Shown: positions 25,690 through 36,250, counted from the stretch's first letter. The stretch is DNA of 64,000 bases from CAVRUZ01 sp963724495 (GCA_963724495.1 CAVRUZ010000003.1:1-64000), one strand, 5' to 3'. Numbers and translations: made by a program. The notes: generated from the letters alone by a model not told the origin.

Positions 25690-26485
25690 GTGGTGATCGG
25701 TCCGCTGCGTCAACGGCTCCGCGGGATGCTCCCCGCTGGAGCCGGCCGCTCCCGCAACGCCAACCGCGAGGTCAAGCAGCGGCGGGCCACCCATCTGGTG
25801 GCCGCACTCGCCGCGGCGCTCATCGGATTCCTCATCGTGACCAGCTACCTCACCGCGCGCTCCAACGGCCAGATCGGGCCCGAGCGGGAGAACGATCTCA
25901 GGGGACTCGTCCAGGAACAGGCCGATCGCAACAGAGACCTGCAGCAGCGGCAGGCCCAGCTGCAGGGAGAGGTCAACGCGCTGTCGAACACGGCAGGAAA
26001 CGCCGAGACCAAGGCGCTGCAGAAGCGCGCGGGCGAACTGGGCAGCCTGGTCGGGCTCACCCCGCTGAGCGGGCCGGGACTGCGGGTCGTGCTCGACGAC
26101 GCGCCGCGGGCGGTGCATCCCGACGGCGTGGACGTCGACGCCCTCGTCGTCCATCAGCAGGACATCCAGGCTGTGGTGAACGCACTTCTGGGCCGGCGGT
26201 GCCAGCGGCGTTTCGATCCAGGGTCAGCGGCTGATCTCCACCTCCGCCGTCCGATGCGTCGGCAACTCGGTGGTGATCGAGGGCGTCCCGTATCCGCCCC
26301 CGTACGTGATCGAGGCCGTCGGCGACCAGGAGGCACTGGAGCAGGCGTTGCTGGAGTCACCGGCCATCACGATCTACCAGCAGTACGTGCAGGCCTACAA
26401 GCTCGGCTACTCGGTTGCCCGGGACCAGATCTCGCTCCCGGGCTACACCGGGCCGATCGCGCTGAACTACGCGAGCCAGGACTGA
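25690..26485 (+). CDS. DUF881-family membrane-anchored protein, frameshifted
   Basis: About 264 residues after correction. An N-terminal basic region is followed by one membrane span (HLVAALAAALIGFLIVTSYL, near 37-56), a coiled coil (RDLQQRQAQLQGEVNALSN, near 80-100) and the DUF881 domain (GLTPLSGPGLRVVLDDAP, then QDIQAVVNAL). Just after VVNAL, near 26190, the frame slips by one base: AGGASGVSIQGQRLIS through VVIEGVPYPPPYVIEAVGD to NYASQD continues to the stop at 26485. DUF881 proteins are extracytoplasmic and cluster with pknB/division genes; their role is unknown. Confidence 0.85.
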
Positions 26486-26494
26486 GCCTGCCGG

Positions 26495-27154
26495 TCAGTG
26501 CACGCGGGCCGGAACGACCGGCGCGAGGCCGTCGGCGCGGGAAACGGCGTCCGGGTCGCCGCACACCCCCAGCCAGTTGGCCAGCATGAGGTGACCGCCC
26601 TGCGTGAGCACCGACTCCGGATGGAACTGCACCGACTCCACCGGCAGCGTGGCGTGCCGGATGCCCATGATCACGCCGGCCTCGGCCTCTTCTGTGGGAG
26701 CCGTGCGAGCGTGTACCACGAAGGCGGACGGCAGCGTCTCGGGCCGGATCGCGAGTGAGTGGTAGCGCGTCGCGGTGATCGGGCTGTGGAGGCCGGCGAA
26801 GACCCCGGTGCCGTCGTGTTCCACCAGGCTGGTCTTCCCGTGCAGCAGTTCCGGCGCCCGGTCGACGGTCCCGCCGAACGCGACGCCCATGGCCTGCAGC
26901 CCCAGACAGACCCCGAACAGGGGAACCTTGCCCGCCAGGCTCTGCACCAGCTCCACGCAGACGCCCGCGCGCTCCGGGGTACCCGGGCCGGGGGAGATCA
27001 GGATGCCGTCGAAGCCGCTCGCCTCCTCGACGGTCACCGCGTTGTTGCGGCGGACGACCACTTCGGCACCCAGCTGCTGCAGGTACTGCACGAGGTTGTA
27101 GACGAAGCTGTCGAAGTTGTCGACGACGAGGATCCGGGCAGGCACGCGAGCCAC
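26495..27154 (-). CDS. Glutamine amidotransferase of aminodeoxychorismate/anthranilate synthase
   Basis: 219 residues from GTG 27154. A class I amidotransferase: DNFDSFVYNLVQYLQ at the start, ISPGPGTPERAG, nucleophile GVCLGLQ (Cys near 79) and ESVQFHPESVLT (His and Glu near 178). It supplies ammonia to a chorismate-using partner (PabB or TrpE). The sequence alone does not separate PabA from TrpG; the copy beside pknB is commonly called trpG or pabA. It starts on the last base of the pknB stop codon, and its end is ten bases from the convergent DUF881 stop. Confidence 0.92.
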   Translation of the reverse strand: MARVPARILVVDNFDSFVYNLVQYLQQLGAEVVVRRNNAVTVEEASGFDGILISPGPGTPERAGVCVELVQSLAGKVPLFGVCLGLQAMGVAFGGTVDRAPELLHGKTSLVEHDGTGVFAGLHSPITATRYHSLAIRPETLPSAFVVHARTAPTEEAEAGVIMGIRHATLPVESVQFHPESVLTQGGHLMLANWLGVCGDPDAVSRADGLAPVVPARVH

Positions 27155-29051
27155 TATCTCGCGCGCAGACCCGCGCCGGGCCCGCCCTCGTTGTCCTGGT
27201 CGCCGTTGCCGGGGCCGTCTTCTTCGACTTCGGGCGGCGTGGCCGTAGGCGTCGGAGTCGCTTCCGGTGTGGGTGTCGGCGACGGCTCCGGCATGGGCGT
27301 CGCCACCACGATCACCACCTTCGAGCCCGACGGCACTCGCGTGTACTTCCCCGGCTCCTGGCTGATGACCGTGCCGGTCTCCTCCTCGCTGGCCTGCTCG
27401 ATCACGTCGGGATCGAGGTTGAGCGCCTTCAGTTTGGCTTCGGCGGCAGTGCGATCGAGCCCCACGACCTCTGGGACGGTGACGTCTCCGGTGGCGTAGT
27501 ACAGCCGGACCGAGCTGCCCTTGTCGACGGTGGCTCCCTCACGCGGGTCCACCCGGACGACCCTGTTCAGGGCACCGTCGGCGTCCTCGTCAACGGTCCG
27601 CGTGACCTTGAGCCCGAGGTCGGCCAGCAGGCCGTCGGCGTCGTTGATGTCCTTGCCGATGACCACCGGAATCGTCACCTGGTCCTTGCCGTCGGACACG
27701 GTGACGCGCACGTTTGCATCCGCCGGATCGACCAGGGTCTCGGGCTCCGGGTCCTGGGAGATGACCCTGCCCTTCGGGACGGTCTGGGACTTCTCCTGGT
27801 CGATCGTGAACTTGAGGCCGGCCGAGCTCAGCACGTTCTCCGCCTGCTTCTGCTCCAGCCCGACCACGCTTGGAACGGCCTGCTGGTTCACCCCGGCGCG
27901 GCTGTTGAAGTAGTGCTGGAGTCCCCAGGCACCCAGGATGAAGATCGCGAGTATCCCGAGGACCAGCGCGGTCACGCCGGCTGCCCGCCGGCCGCGATGT
28001 GACGGCTCTTCCTGCTCGGGCATGAACGGGTTCTCGCCCGGCTCGGCGAACCCGGGGATCACGCCGGTGGCTGCGGCGGCCCTCTCCGCAGCCGGGTCGC
28101 TGAAGACGACCGGTGGAGAGATGGCGGTGACGGCTTCGCCGGCCATCGCTCGGTCGACGTCGGCGCGGAACTCGTCGGCGGTCTGGTACCTGTCGGCGGG
28201 GTCCTTCGCGAGCCCGCGCAGGACGACCGTGTCGATGTTCGCCGGCAGGTCGCGCTTGCGGGTGGACGGCGGGTCGGGTGCCTCGCGAACGTGCTGGTAC
28301 GCCACCGACACGGGAGAGTCGCCGACGAACGGCGGCCTGCCGGTGAGCAGCTCGTAGAGCAGGCAGCTGGTGGAGTACAGGTCGCTGCGGGCGTCGACCT
28401 TCTCGCCGCGTGCCTGCTCGGGCGACAGGTACTGCGCGGTGCCCATCACCGCGGCGGTCGCCGTCATCGTGGCGTGGGTGTCGGCGATGGCCCGCGCGAT
28501 GCCGAAGTCCATGACCTTGACATCGCCGGAAGGGGTCAGCATCACGTTGCCCGGCTTGATGTCGCGGTGCACGATCCCGGCGGCGTGGCTGTACGACAGT
28601 GCGCGCAGCACATCGGAGGTGATCTCCAGCGCTCGCTCGGGAAGGATCGCGCGTCCCTCCCGCAGGACGTCGCGCAGCGTCCGGCCGGGCACGAACTCCA
28701 TCACGATGTAGGGGACGAGTTCGCTGCCCCACTGCTCCTCGCCGGTGTCGTAGACGGCGACGATCGACGGATCGTTCAGCCTGGCGGCGTTCTGCGCCTC
28801 CCGGCGGAAGCGGCTGTGCAGGGTGGGGTCGGAGGCAAGGTCCGCGCGCAGCGTCTTGATCGCCACCGTGCGGTTCAGCCGGGTGTCGTAGCCCCGGCGG
28901 ACGTCGGCCATACCGCCACGGCCCAGCAGCTCACCGACCTCGTAGCGACCACCGAGGAGCCGTGGTCGGCTACCCGCGTTGCCGGCCTGGTTCCCTGGGT
29001 GGGCGTGGAATCCGGGCCAATCGGCCCCGTAGGCGGGGTGGTTCCGGTCAC
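27154..29051 (-). CDS. pknB: Ser/Thr protein kinase PknB with PASTA domains
   Basis: Membrane kinase that senses muropeptides and controls growth and division. The N-lobe (RYEVGELLGRGGMADV, AIKTLRADL), catalytic loop IVHRDIKPGNVML, MDFGIARAI and YLSPEQARG are intact. A membrane span (VTALVLGILAIFILGAWGL) is followed by three PASTA domains (PSVVGLEQKQAENVL; IPVVIGKDINDADGLL; VPEVVGLDRTAAEAKL) and a Pro/Thr/Glu-rich tail. The upstream gene's stop overlaps a GTG at 29051 (GTGA), the natural start, but the first about 28 codons are in a different frame from the kinase. One base is gained or lost near 28960. Read as printed, the frame opens only at ATG 28911, inside the glycine-rich loop. Confidence 0.93.
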
Positions 29052-30508
29052 TTGATCACCGCCTGCATGATCTCTTTCGCCACTGGTGCAGCAACGCGGC
29101 CGCCGTAGACGTCCTGGGCTGGGATGTTCGCGTCCTCGATGACGACCGCCACGGCGACCTGTGGGTTGTCCGCCGGTGCGAAGGAGGTGAACCAGGCATA
29201 GGGAGCCCGGCCCTCGGCCGACTGTGCGGTACCGCTCTTCCCGGCGACACGGACGCCTGGGATCTGCGCTGCACTCCCCGTCCCGCCGCTGCCGGTGACC
29301 ACGGCTTCCATCATCTGCGTCAGCTGTGAGGCGACGTCGGCAGAGACCGCACGGGAGTACACCTGCGGTCGGGTGATCTCGATCGGCCGTAGATCGGGAC
29401 CGCGCACGACTGCAGAGAGGTAGGGCTTCATAACCTCGCCCCCATTGGCGATTCCCGCGCTGACCATCGCGACCTCCAACGGCGTGGCTGCGACGTCGTA
29501 CTGGCCGATCGCGCTGAGCGCCTGCTGTGGCTGGTCGAGCTTGTCGGGAAAGACACTCGAGACGTTGCGGACCTCGTCGGTCAACGGTGCGGAGCCGAAG
29601 CCGAACTTCTGCGCCTGCTCGCGCAGTGCCTGGTCGCCGATGTCCATGCCCAGCTGCGCGAACGTCGTGTTGCACGAGACCTTCATCGCATTCAGCAAGG
29701 ACAGCTGGTTGTTCACCGCACCGCAGGTCTCGCCTCCGTCGTTCTCGATCGAGTGCGTGGTCTGGGGGAGATCGAGGACGCGCGGACTCGCCAGCATCGT
29801 GTTGACCTGGTACTTGCCCGACGACAGCGCCGCTGCCGCAGTGACCAGCTTGAAGGTCGAACCAGGTGGATAGCGTGCCTGGGTGGCGCGATTGAGCATC
29901 GGCTGGTCTTTGTCCGCGTCGAGTTCACGCTTGGCTTCCAGCTGCTTGCTGACGCTGTGTGCCGCCAGCAGGTTGGGGTCATAGCTGGGGGTGGAGACGA
30001 GCGCGAGGATCTTTCCCGTCTTCGGCTCGATCGCGACCGCCGCCCCGGTCTTGTCGCCCATCGCGTCGGTGGCCGCTTTCTGCGCCGCGGGATCGATGGT
30101 CAACAGCACCGAGCCGCCGGCCGGCTGTTCGCCCGTGATCAGGTCGACGAGTCGACGCACGAACAGCCGGTCGTCGTTGCCCGAGAGAATGCCGTCCTGG
30201 GTGCGCTCGATGGCCTCGCTGCCGAACACCGAGGAGTAGTAGCCGGTGACGTGTGCGTAGAGCTTCCCGTCGGCGTACTTGCGCTGGTACTTGAGCGCGT
30301 CCTTGGTGGCCACCGACTCGGCGACCGGCTCGCCGCCGACGAGGATCGGCCCGCGTTCACGGCTGTACGCGTCGAGCTGCGTGCGCTGGTTGTCCGCGCG
30401 CCTGTTCAGCTCGGTCGCATTCAGGACCTGGACGTACTGCACGTTCAACAGCATGGCCAAGAACATGATCCCGAAGGCGATCACGACCCGGCGGATCGGC
30501 TTGTTCAT
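29048..30508 (-). CDS. pbpA: Penicillin-binding protein PbpA (class B transpeptidase)
   Basis: 486 residues. A short cytoplasmic start and one membrane span (RRVVIAFGIMFLAMLLNV, near 6-23) lead to a dimerisation region and a transpeptidase domain with PPGSTFKLV (active Ser and Lys), VSCN and AGKSGTAQ (KSGT). It makes peptide cross-links together with RodA. ATG 30508 overlaps the corrected rodA stop as ATGA, and its own TGA overlaps the pknB GTG, so translation is coupled. Confidence 0.96.
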   Translation of the reverse strand: MNKPIRRVVIAFGIMFLAMLLNVQYVQVLNATELNRRADNQRTQLDAYSRERGPILVGGEPVAESVATKDALKYQRKYADGKLYAHVTGYYSSVFGSEAIERTQDGILSGNDDRLFVRRLVDLITGEQPAGGSVLLTIDPAAQKAATDAMGDKTGAAVAIEPKTGKILALVSTPSYDPNLLAAHSVSKQLEAKRELDADKDQPMLNRATQARYPPGSTFKLVTAAAALSSGKYQVNTMLASPRVLDLPQTTHSIENDGGETCGAVNNQLSLLNAMKVSCNTTFAQLGMDIGDQALREQAQKFGFGSAPLTDEVRNVSSVFPDKLDQPQQALSAIGQYDVAATPLEVAMVSAGIANGGEVMKPYLSAVVRGPDLRPIEITRPQVYSRAVSADVASQLTQMMEAVVTGSGGTGSAAQIPGVRVAGKSGTAQSAEGRAPYAWFTSFAPADNPQVAVAVVIEDANIPAQDVYGGRVAAPVAKEIMQAVIK

Positions 30509-31996
30509 GTCACCTCCGGCTGCTCGTCGGTGGTGAAGCCACGGCTGGCGTACTCACGCGGGAGCCGGCGCGCCGGGTCGGACGCGTCCTCGGCGGTGCC
30601 CGGCGGGAGGTCGAGCGGCACAGGGCGCGGGTCTTCGCGCCTGGTCGGACAGTCTGAGCAGCACGGCGATCAGTGCCCAGTTCGCTATGAGTGAGGAACC
30701 CCCGTAGGACATGAACGGTGTGGTGAGGCCGGTCTCGGGGATGAGCTTGGTCGCCCCTCCGACGACCACGAAGACCTGGAAGGCGAGGACGCTGCCGAAG
30801 CCGACCGCGAGCAGCTTCCCGAACGGGTCGGCACAGATCACGGACGTGCGCAGGCACCGCTCCACGAGGATCGCGTACAAGATGATGATCGCGACCAGTC
30901 CGGTGACCCCGAGTTCCTCGCCCACCACCGAGGGCATGAAGTCGCTCTCGGCCAGGGGAACCATGGTCGGACGGCCCTGGCCCAGCCCCTGGCCGAGGAT
31001 GCCGCCGTAGGCAAGCCCGTAGAGGGACTGGATGATCTGGTAGCTCGACTCCGGGTTGCCGAAGGGGTCGAGCCATGCGTTGAACCGGACGCGGACGTGG
31101 CCGAACGCGGAGTAGCCGAAGAGCGCCCCGGCGACGAACAACAGGGTGCCGAGAACGAGCCAGCCGGGCCGTTCCGTCGCGACGTACAGCAGCACGACGA
31201 AAGTGCCGAAGAACAGCAGTGACGTACCGAGGTCCTGCTGGAAGACCAGGATCGCCAGGCTGATCAGCCAGCCGAGGAGGAGGGGCCCGAGGTCACGCGC
31301 CCGGGGCAGGTCGATGCCGATGATCCGCCGCCCCGCAAGGGCGAGGGCGTCCCGCTTCACCACCAGGTACCCGGCGAAGAAGATGATCAGCAGGAGCTTG
31401 GCGATCTCGCCCGGCTGGAAGTTCAGCGGCCCGAGGCGGATCCAGATGCGGGCTCCGAACACCTCGCGGCCGAGGCCGGGGACGAGGGGCAGCAGCAACA
31501 GCAGCACACCCGCGAGACCCGACGTGTAGGTGACCCGCTGCAGCAGTCGATGGTCACGCAGCAACAGGATCACCAGCACGAACAGGACAATCCCGAGCGC
31601 CGTCCACGTGAGCTGCCGCGTCGCCTGGTCGAAGATCGACTGCGAGCCGCGTGCCTGGGCACTGATCGAGCGGGTCAGGTCGAGACGATGGATCAGCGCC
31701 AGGCCGAGCCCGTTGAGCAGCACGGCGATCGGCAGCACCACGGGGTCGGCATAGGGCGCCCGCCACCGCACGATGCCATGCGCCACCAGCACCAGCAGCG
31801 TGAATCCCACGCCGTAGCTGACGATTCCCGAGTCCCAGCCGTTGAGCAGCGTGCGCTCGACGATGGCGTAGGCACCGATGCCGATCGCCAGGGCGACGAG
31901 CAGCAGGCCCAGCTCGGCGCCGCGGCGCTTGCGGAACTGGACCACCTCGACGCCGTCGCGCGCCGCTGCAGCAGTAAGGGAGCCGATGTTGCTCAC
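30505..31996 (-). CDS. rodA: SEDS peptidoglycan glycosyltransferase RodA/FtsW, C-terminal frameshift
   Basis: About 496 residues after correction. A polytopic SEDS protein with about 12 membrane spans that polymerises glycan strands with PbpA. Family landmarks include FGARIWIRLGPLNFQPGEIAKLL, LAILVFQQDLGTSLLFF, PESSYQIIQSLYGLAYGG, MPSVVGEELGVTG and PFMSYGGSS. The GTG at 31996 overlaps the pstP stop. Near 30645, after LLRLSDQ, the frame slips by one base. The corrected tail (REDPRPVPLDLPPG to EYASRGFTTDEQPEVT) ends at TGA 30507-30505, giving the expected ATGA overlap with pbpA. That overlap is good evidence for a base error. Uncorrected, the protein ends at 30554. Confidence 0.93.
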
Positions 31997-33555
31997 GGCT
32001 TCGCCTTCGAGGTGGGCGAGTTGCGAGGAGTCGGAGTCGGCGAAGGGCTGGGGGTCGTGAGCGGAACGCCTTCGCACTCGGCGGGGATGTCGCTGCTGGT
32101 GACACCGGGCACGGTGGTGGCCGAGTCGGCGCAGCGCATCGCAATCCCCGTGAGCTGGCTGCCGATCGCCTGTGCCTCGGCGAAGTTCTTGGCGTTGATG
32201 ATCTTGCGGACCTGCTCGCGCTGGTAGGTAGGGAGCTCGTTGAGGCGCACGTCGAGGACCGCGACGATGTGGCTCAGCTCCAGGCCGCCTGCACCCTCGG
32301 GTATCCCCTGGAAGATCGCGACCTGCGAGTCGTCACCGGCCTGGACCGGCCCGACGTAGTACTGCGACTGGCTCCAGTTGTAGAGCAGGCTGGTGCCCGC
32401 CACGACCACTGCGAGGACGGCGACGATCACGGCCGTTCGCCGCAGCCACCGGAGCCGGGCCGGCGGCCGCAGCGCATAGCGGGCCCGCTCGGCGACATCC
32501 GGCTCGGCGATGCGTTCGGCCTCGGGCGACTCGGCTGCGGCGGCCGGTGCAGCCATCGCGAGCGCGCTCTCGGTGACGTCGTGCTCACCGGACTCGGTCA
32601 GCTCGTCGGCTGCCGCCTCGGTGAGCGCGGCGGCGGCACCCACGGTGGTCGGCACCGGTGTTGACGTCAGCACCCCGTCGGCCACGCTGCCTTCGGCGAC
32701 GATGAAGGCGACCACCGCGGTGATGTTGTCCCGGCCGGTGGATGCGAGGCCGGCGGCAACGAGATCCTGTGCCGCCTGCTGTGGGGTCTCGGCGCCGGCG
32801 AGCAGATCGCGCAACGCCGTCTTCGGCACGAAGTCGCTCAGCCCGTCGCTGCACAGCAGCAGGCGGTCGCCGGCCCGGACGTCCACGGCGAACACGTCGG
32901 TCTCGTGGTCGGCACGGCCGTCGAGGGCGCGCATGATCCAGGCCCGGTGCGGGTGGGTGAGGGCCTCGTCCTCGGTGATCTGCTCCTGGTCGACCAGCAT
33001 CTGCACGAACGAGTGGTCGGTGGTCACCTGCACCAGATCGGCGAGCTCGGGCTCACCGACCGCACTCTCGCGCAAGCCGCTCTTGCGACCTCGCGGTTGC
33101 CCGTCGCCGGAGACGTCGGCCTTGTCGAGGTGCAGCTCGCCGGTGATGTCCGGACCGCCTGGCGTGCCCTTGGCCGGCCGGTACAGATACCCACGTGAGT
33201 CGCCGACATGGGCGAAGACCAGCTCGTCGCCGGTGAACAGCGAGGCCGTGAGCGTGGTGCCCATGCCGGACAACCGTGGCTCGGATTCGATCCGATTGGC
33301 CAGCCGGCGGTTGGCCCGGTTGCTCGCCTGGATCAGCCGTTCGCCGGCGGCCTCGGCGGTAGCCGCGTCGCGTTCGTCGTCGAGGTCGCGGAGTGCGTCG
33401 ATCGTCAACGCGGATGCGAGGTCGCCGGCGACCGGGCCACCCATACCGTCGGCAAGAGCCAGGAGGCGATGGCCGACGAACGCGGAGTCCTGGTTGGGGA
33501 ATCGACCCCTGGCCGCGTCCGTCACCGTGGCCGCCCACAGGATGAGGCGGCTCAC
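31993..33555 (-). CDS. pstP: PP2C-type Ser/Thr protein phosphatase PstP
   Basis: 520 residues from GTG 33555, which overlaps the fhaB stop (GTGA). The PP2C metal-binding motifs are ALADGMGG near 38, FAHVGDSRGYL near 115, LLLCSDGL and STGRDNITAVV. An acidic/Ala-rich linker and a membrane span (RRTAVIVAVLAVVVAGTSLLY) follow, then an extracytoplasmic domain ending in a Pro/Ser/Thr-rich tail. It dephosphorylates PknB and its substrates. A roughly 25-residue charged insert (HLDKADVSGDGQPRGRKSG region) lies within the phosphatase domain. Confidence 0.95.
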   Translation of the reverse strand: MSRLILWAATVTDAARGRFPNQDSAFVGHRLLALADGMGGPVAGDLASALTIDALRDLDDERDAATAEAAGERLIQASNRANRRLANRIESEPRLSGMGTTLTASLFTGDELVFAHVGDSRGYLYRPAKGTPGGPDITGELHLDKADVSGDGQPRGRKSGLRESAVGEPELADLVQVTTDHSFVQMLVDQEQITEDEALTHPHRAWIMRALDGRADHETDVFAVDVRAGDRLLLCSDGLSDFVPKTALRDLLAGAETPQQAAQDLVAAGLASTGRDNITAVVAFIVAEGSVADGVLTSTPVPTTVGAAAALTEAAADELTESGEHDVTESALAMAAPAAAAESPEAERIAEPDVAERARYALRPPARLRWLRRTAVIVAVLAVVVAGTSLLYNWSQSQYYVGPVQAGDDSQVAIFQGIPEGAGGLELSHIVAVLDVRLNELPTYQREQVRKIINAKNFAEAQAIGSQLTGIAMRCADSATTVPGVTSSDIPAECEGVPLTTPSPSPTPTPRNSPTSKAKP

Positions 33556-34028
33556 TTGCGCAGCTCCAGCACGGTCTTGCCCACGCGCACGGTCGAGTCG
33601 ACATGCACCTCGGTGGGTCCATGGATGCGGGCGTTGTCGACGAACGTGCCGTTGGTGGAGCCGAGGTCCTCGGCGTACCACCGGCCGTCGTGCAGCCGCA
33701 GCACGGCATGGCGGGTGGAGATGTACTCGTCGTCGATGCGGAGGTCGCACTCGGCACCGCGGCCGATCACGATCGTCTCCGTACCGAGCCGCAGGGCCAT
33801 GCCGGTGGAGCTGCCCTCGACCACGAACACCTGAGTGGGCTCACCGCGTCTGGTCTTCGGCGGCTTGTCCTTGCGGGTGGGCTGCACGAGCGCCATGTCG
33901 TCGGCGTTGCGCCTCCCGACGCGGGTGCCGAACAGGTCGGCGCGCATCACCGACACCGCCGAGATGATGAACAGCCAGAGCAGGCACAAGAAGGCCAGCT
34001 TGATGATGGTGACGGTCAGCTCGGACAC
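33552..34028 (-). CDS. fhaB: FHA-domain protein FhaB
   Basis: 158 residues: an N-terminal membrane span (VTIIKLAFLCLLWLFIISAVSV, near 5-27), a basic linker and a C-terminal FHA domain with IVIGRGAECDLRI, ISTRHAVL and DLGSTNGTFVD (the phosphothreonine-binding loops). It recognises PknB-phosphorylated partners at the division site. Located between fhaA (4-base gap) and pstP (4-base overlap) in the conserved operon. Confidence 0.95.
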   Translation of the reverse strand: MSELTVTIIKLAFLCLLWLFIISAVSVMRADLFGTRVGRRNADDMALVQPTRKDKPPKTRRGEPTQVFVVEGSSTGMALRLGTETIVIGRGAECDLRIDDEYISTRHAVLRLHDGRWYAEDLGSTNGTFVDNARIHGPTEVHVDSTVRVGKTVLELRK

Positions 34029-34032
34029 GCGA

Positions 34033-34845
34033 TCACCCGTCGGGGGCGGGGACGGCGGCGGGGATCCGCACAGTGATGTCGGTGCTGCCGATCCTGATCA
34101 CCGATCCGTCGTTGAGCGTGGCGAAGCTCGTGCGCTGGCCGCCGACACTGGTGCCGTTGGTCGAGCCCAGGTCGTGCAGGGTCACGGTGAACCGGCGGCC
34201 GATGAACGCCACCCGGATCTCCGCATGCCGTCGGCTGACTCCAGGATCGGTGACCTGAAGGTCCGCCTCCGTACCGCGGCCGATCAGCAGGCCCGGTGGG
34301 GGCATGTCGACGGTGCGACCGCTCACCTCGAGCCAGGGTGACACCCGCGACTGGGCCGGGAAGGTGACCGTTGGCTGGCTGGCCGGTTGCTGCGCAGAGG
34401 GTGCGGCGGGGCGCTCGTTGTTGTCGGCCCGGCGGGGCGCGTCGCGACCCGGCTCGGCTGTGCCCGCGGGCCGGCCCGAGTCGGCCCGGCTGCGCACCCG
34501 GAAGCGTCCGGTCGACAGGTCGTCAGCCGCTTCCAACCGAACCCGCGCACGACCAGGCAGGTGGTAGTGCTCGAGGTTGGCGTGCTCCTCGACCGCCTGC
34601 GCCAGGTCGTCTTCGAGGGTGGTCCCGTAGCTGGCGAGCCGTTCGTGGTCGCTCGGACTGAGCTCGACGATGAAGGCGTTCGGTGCCAGCGAACTGGTCC
34701 GCGAGAGCACCTGGGCGTTGTTGTCGAGTTCGCGGGCGAGGGCGGAGCGCAGCTCCACAGGCTTGACCTCCGAGCGGAAGAGACGGGCGAAGGTGTTGTT
34801 GACCAGGCCTTCGAGCGTGCGCTCGAAGCGCGAGATCACGTTCAC
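34033..34845 (-). CDS. fhaA: FHA-domain protein FhaA
   Basis: 270 residues from GTG 34845, chosen because GGGAGGAGG lies about ten bases upstream and the family start VNVISRFERTLEGLVNNTFARLF follows at once. The N-terminal DUF3662 domain (residues 1-120) is followed by a Pro/Gln/Arg-rich linker and a C-terminal FHA domain with LLIGRGTEADLQV, VSRRHAEI and DLGSTNGTSV. FhaA is a PknB substrate that regulates the lipid II flippase MurJ in mycobacteria. It is the first gene of the operon; about 200 bases separate it from the divergent winged-helix gene and should hold the promoter. Confidence 0.95.
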   Translation of the reverse strand: MNVISRFERTLEGLVNNTFARLFRSEVKPVELRSALARELDNNAQVLSRTSSLAPNAFIVELSPSDHERLASYGTTLEDDLAQAVEEHANLEHYHLPGRARVRLEAADDLSTGRFRVRSRADSGRPAGTAEPGRDAPRRADNNERPAAPSAQQPASQPTVTFPAQSRVSPWLEVSGRTVDMPPPGLLIGRGTEADLQVTDPGVSRRHAEIRVAFIGRRFTVTLHDLGSTNGTSVGGQRTSFATLNDGSVIRIGSTDITVRIPAAVPAPDG

Positions 34846-35044
34846 GAAGCCCTCCTCCCACGCTCGCCGCCTGGTGATCGGCTGCTCCCAGCCAACCTGG
34901 ATCGTAGCCGCCGGGACCGCCTCGACCGGGCGTGCGCGCGTCGGCCCCGGACGTTGGGCGGCCTGCGGTCCGGCTCCTCGAAGCAGGCGTACGTGCGCTG
35001 AGAACCGGCACGAAGTGTCCGCCACGGTCTCTAGTGTTCGGCGG

Positions 35045-36250
35045 GTGCGGGCCATCAGCGTGAGCGAGCGCCGCCGCTGGCTCGGCTGGCGGCACGGGCT
35101 CGCACCCGGTGCGCGGTCGGCGACCGCCCCGGACGCTGCGCGCCGGATCCTGGCTCTGCATGCCACCGATCCGGGGTCGGTCTACCTGCAGGTCCGGGCA
35201 CGGACCGAGGGTGTCTCCCCGGCCGACGTGACCGATGCGCTCTATCGGGACAAGGCGCTGGTGCGCCTCCTCGCCATGCGCCGGACGCTGTTCGTGGTGC
35301 CGGCCGAGTCGGCGCCGATGATCCAGCACGGTGCCGGCGACCAGGTCGCGGCGCGACTACGGCGCGACCTGGTGAAGCGGCTGGCGGCCGATCCCGACCA
35401 TCCGGCTGCGCAGAGCGGGGACGCCGACGCGTGGCTGGCCGACGTGGCCGACTCGGTGGAGGCGGTGCTCGACGCCGAGGGTCCGCTCGCGGGGGCTCAG
35501 CTCAGCGCCCGCGAGCCGCGTCTGCGCAGTCAGCTCATGTACGCGCAGGGCAAGACCTACGGCGGACCGGTCGCGATCACCAGCCCGACCCTCAGCTGGC
35601 TCTCGGCCGCGGGCCGGATCATCCGCGGCCATGCGGGAGCCAACTGGGGGAGCAGCCGCTACGAGTGGTGGACGCCGAAACGCTTCCTTCCGCCCAGCGG
35701 TATCGGGCCGATGCCGGCGGAGGAGGCGCAGCGCGAACTCGTCCGCAGCTGGCTGGCCACGTTTGCCCCCGCGACCGTGGAGGACATCGCGTGGTGGACC
35801 GGCTGGAACCTCCGGGACACCCGGGTCGCGCTGTCCGGAGTCGAGACGGTGCCGGTCGAGCTCGAGGACGAGGTGAAGCCCGGCCTGCTGTTGGCCGAGG
35901 ACGCCGAGACCCAGGTTCCGGAATCCGAACCCTGGCTGGTGTTTCTTCCGTCGCTCGATCCGACTCCCATGGGATACCAGCGGCGCGGGTTCTACCTGTC
36001 CGACCGCGCCAAGCGAGAGCTGTTCGACACCAACGGCAACATCGGACCGAGCGTGTGGCTCGACGGCCGGATCGTCGGCGGGTGGGCCCAGCGTCCCGAT
36101 GGGAACGTGCCGTTCGAGCTCTTCGAGGACCTCGGCGATGACGTGGTGGCCATGGCCACCGCCGAAGCGGAACGGGTCGCCGCCTGGCACGACGGCGTGA
36201 GCGTGTCGCCCCGATTCCCGACGCCGCTGCTCAAGCGCCTGCGGGCGTGA
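35045..36250 (+). CDS. Winged-helix DNA-binding (HTH_42/AlkZ-like) protein
   Basis: 401 residues from GTG 35045. The pattern ARRILALHATDPGSVYLQVRART near 32-54, VVPAESAPMIQHGA, RYEWWTPKRFLP and ATVEDIAWWTGWNL match PF06224 proteins, three tandem winged helices. Some relatives (AlkZ/YcaQ) are DNA glycosylases for crosslinks; the catalytic residues of that subgroup were not verified here, so activity is open. Divergent from fhaA. Confidence 0.85.
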   Translation: MRAISVSERRRWLGWRHGLAPGARSATAPDAARRILALHATDPGSVYLQVRARTEGVSPADVTDALYRDKALVRLLAMRRTLFVVPAESAPMIQHGAGDQVAARLRRDLVKRLAADPDHPAAQSGDADAWLADVADSVEAVLDAEGPLAGAQLSAREPRLRSQLMYAQGKTYGGPVAITSPTLSWLSAAGRIIRGHAGANWGSSRYEWWTPKRFLPPSGIGPMPAEEAQRELVRSWLATFAPATVEDIAWWTGWNLRDTRVALSGVETVPVELEDEVKPGLLLAEDAETQVPESEPWLVFLPSLDPTPMGYQRRGFYLSDRAKRELFDTNGNIGPSVWLDGRIVGGWAQRPDGNVPFELFEDLGDDVVAMATAEAERVAAWHDGVSVSPRFPTPLLKRLRA

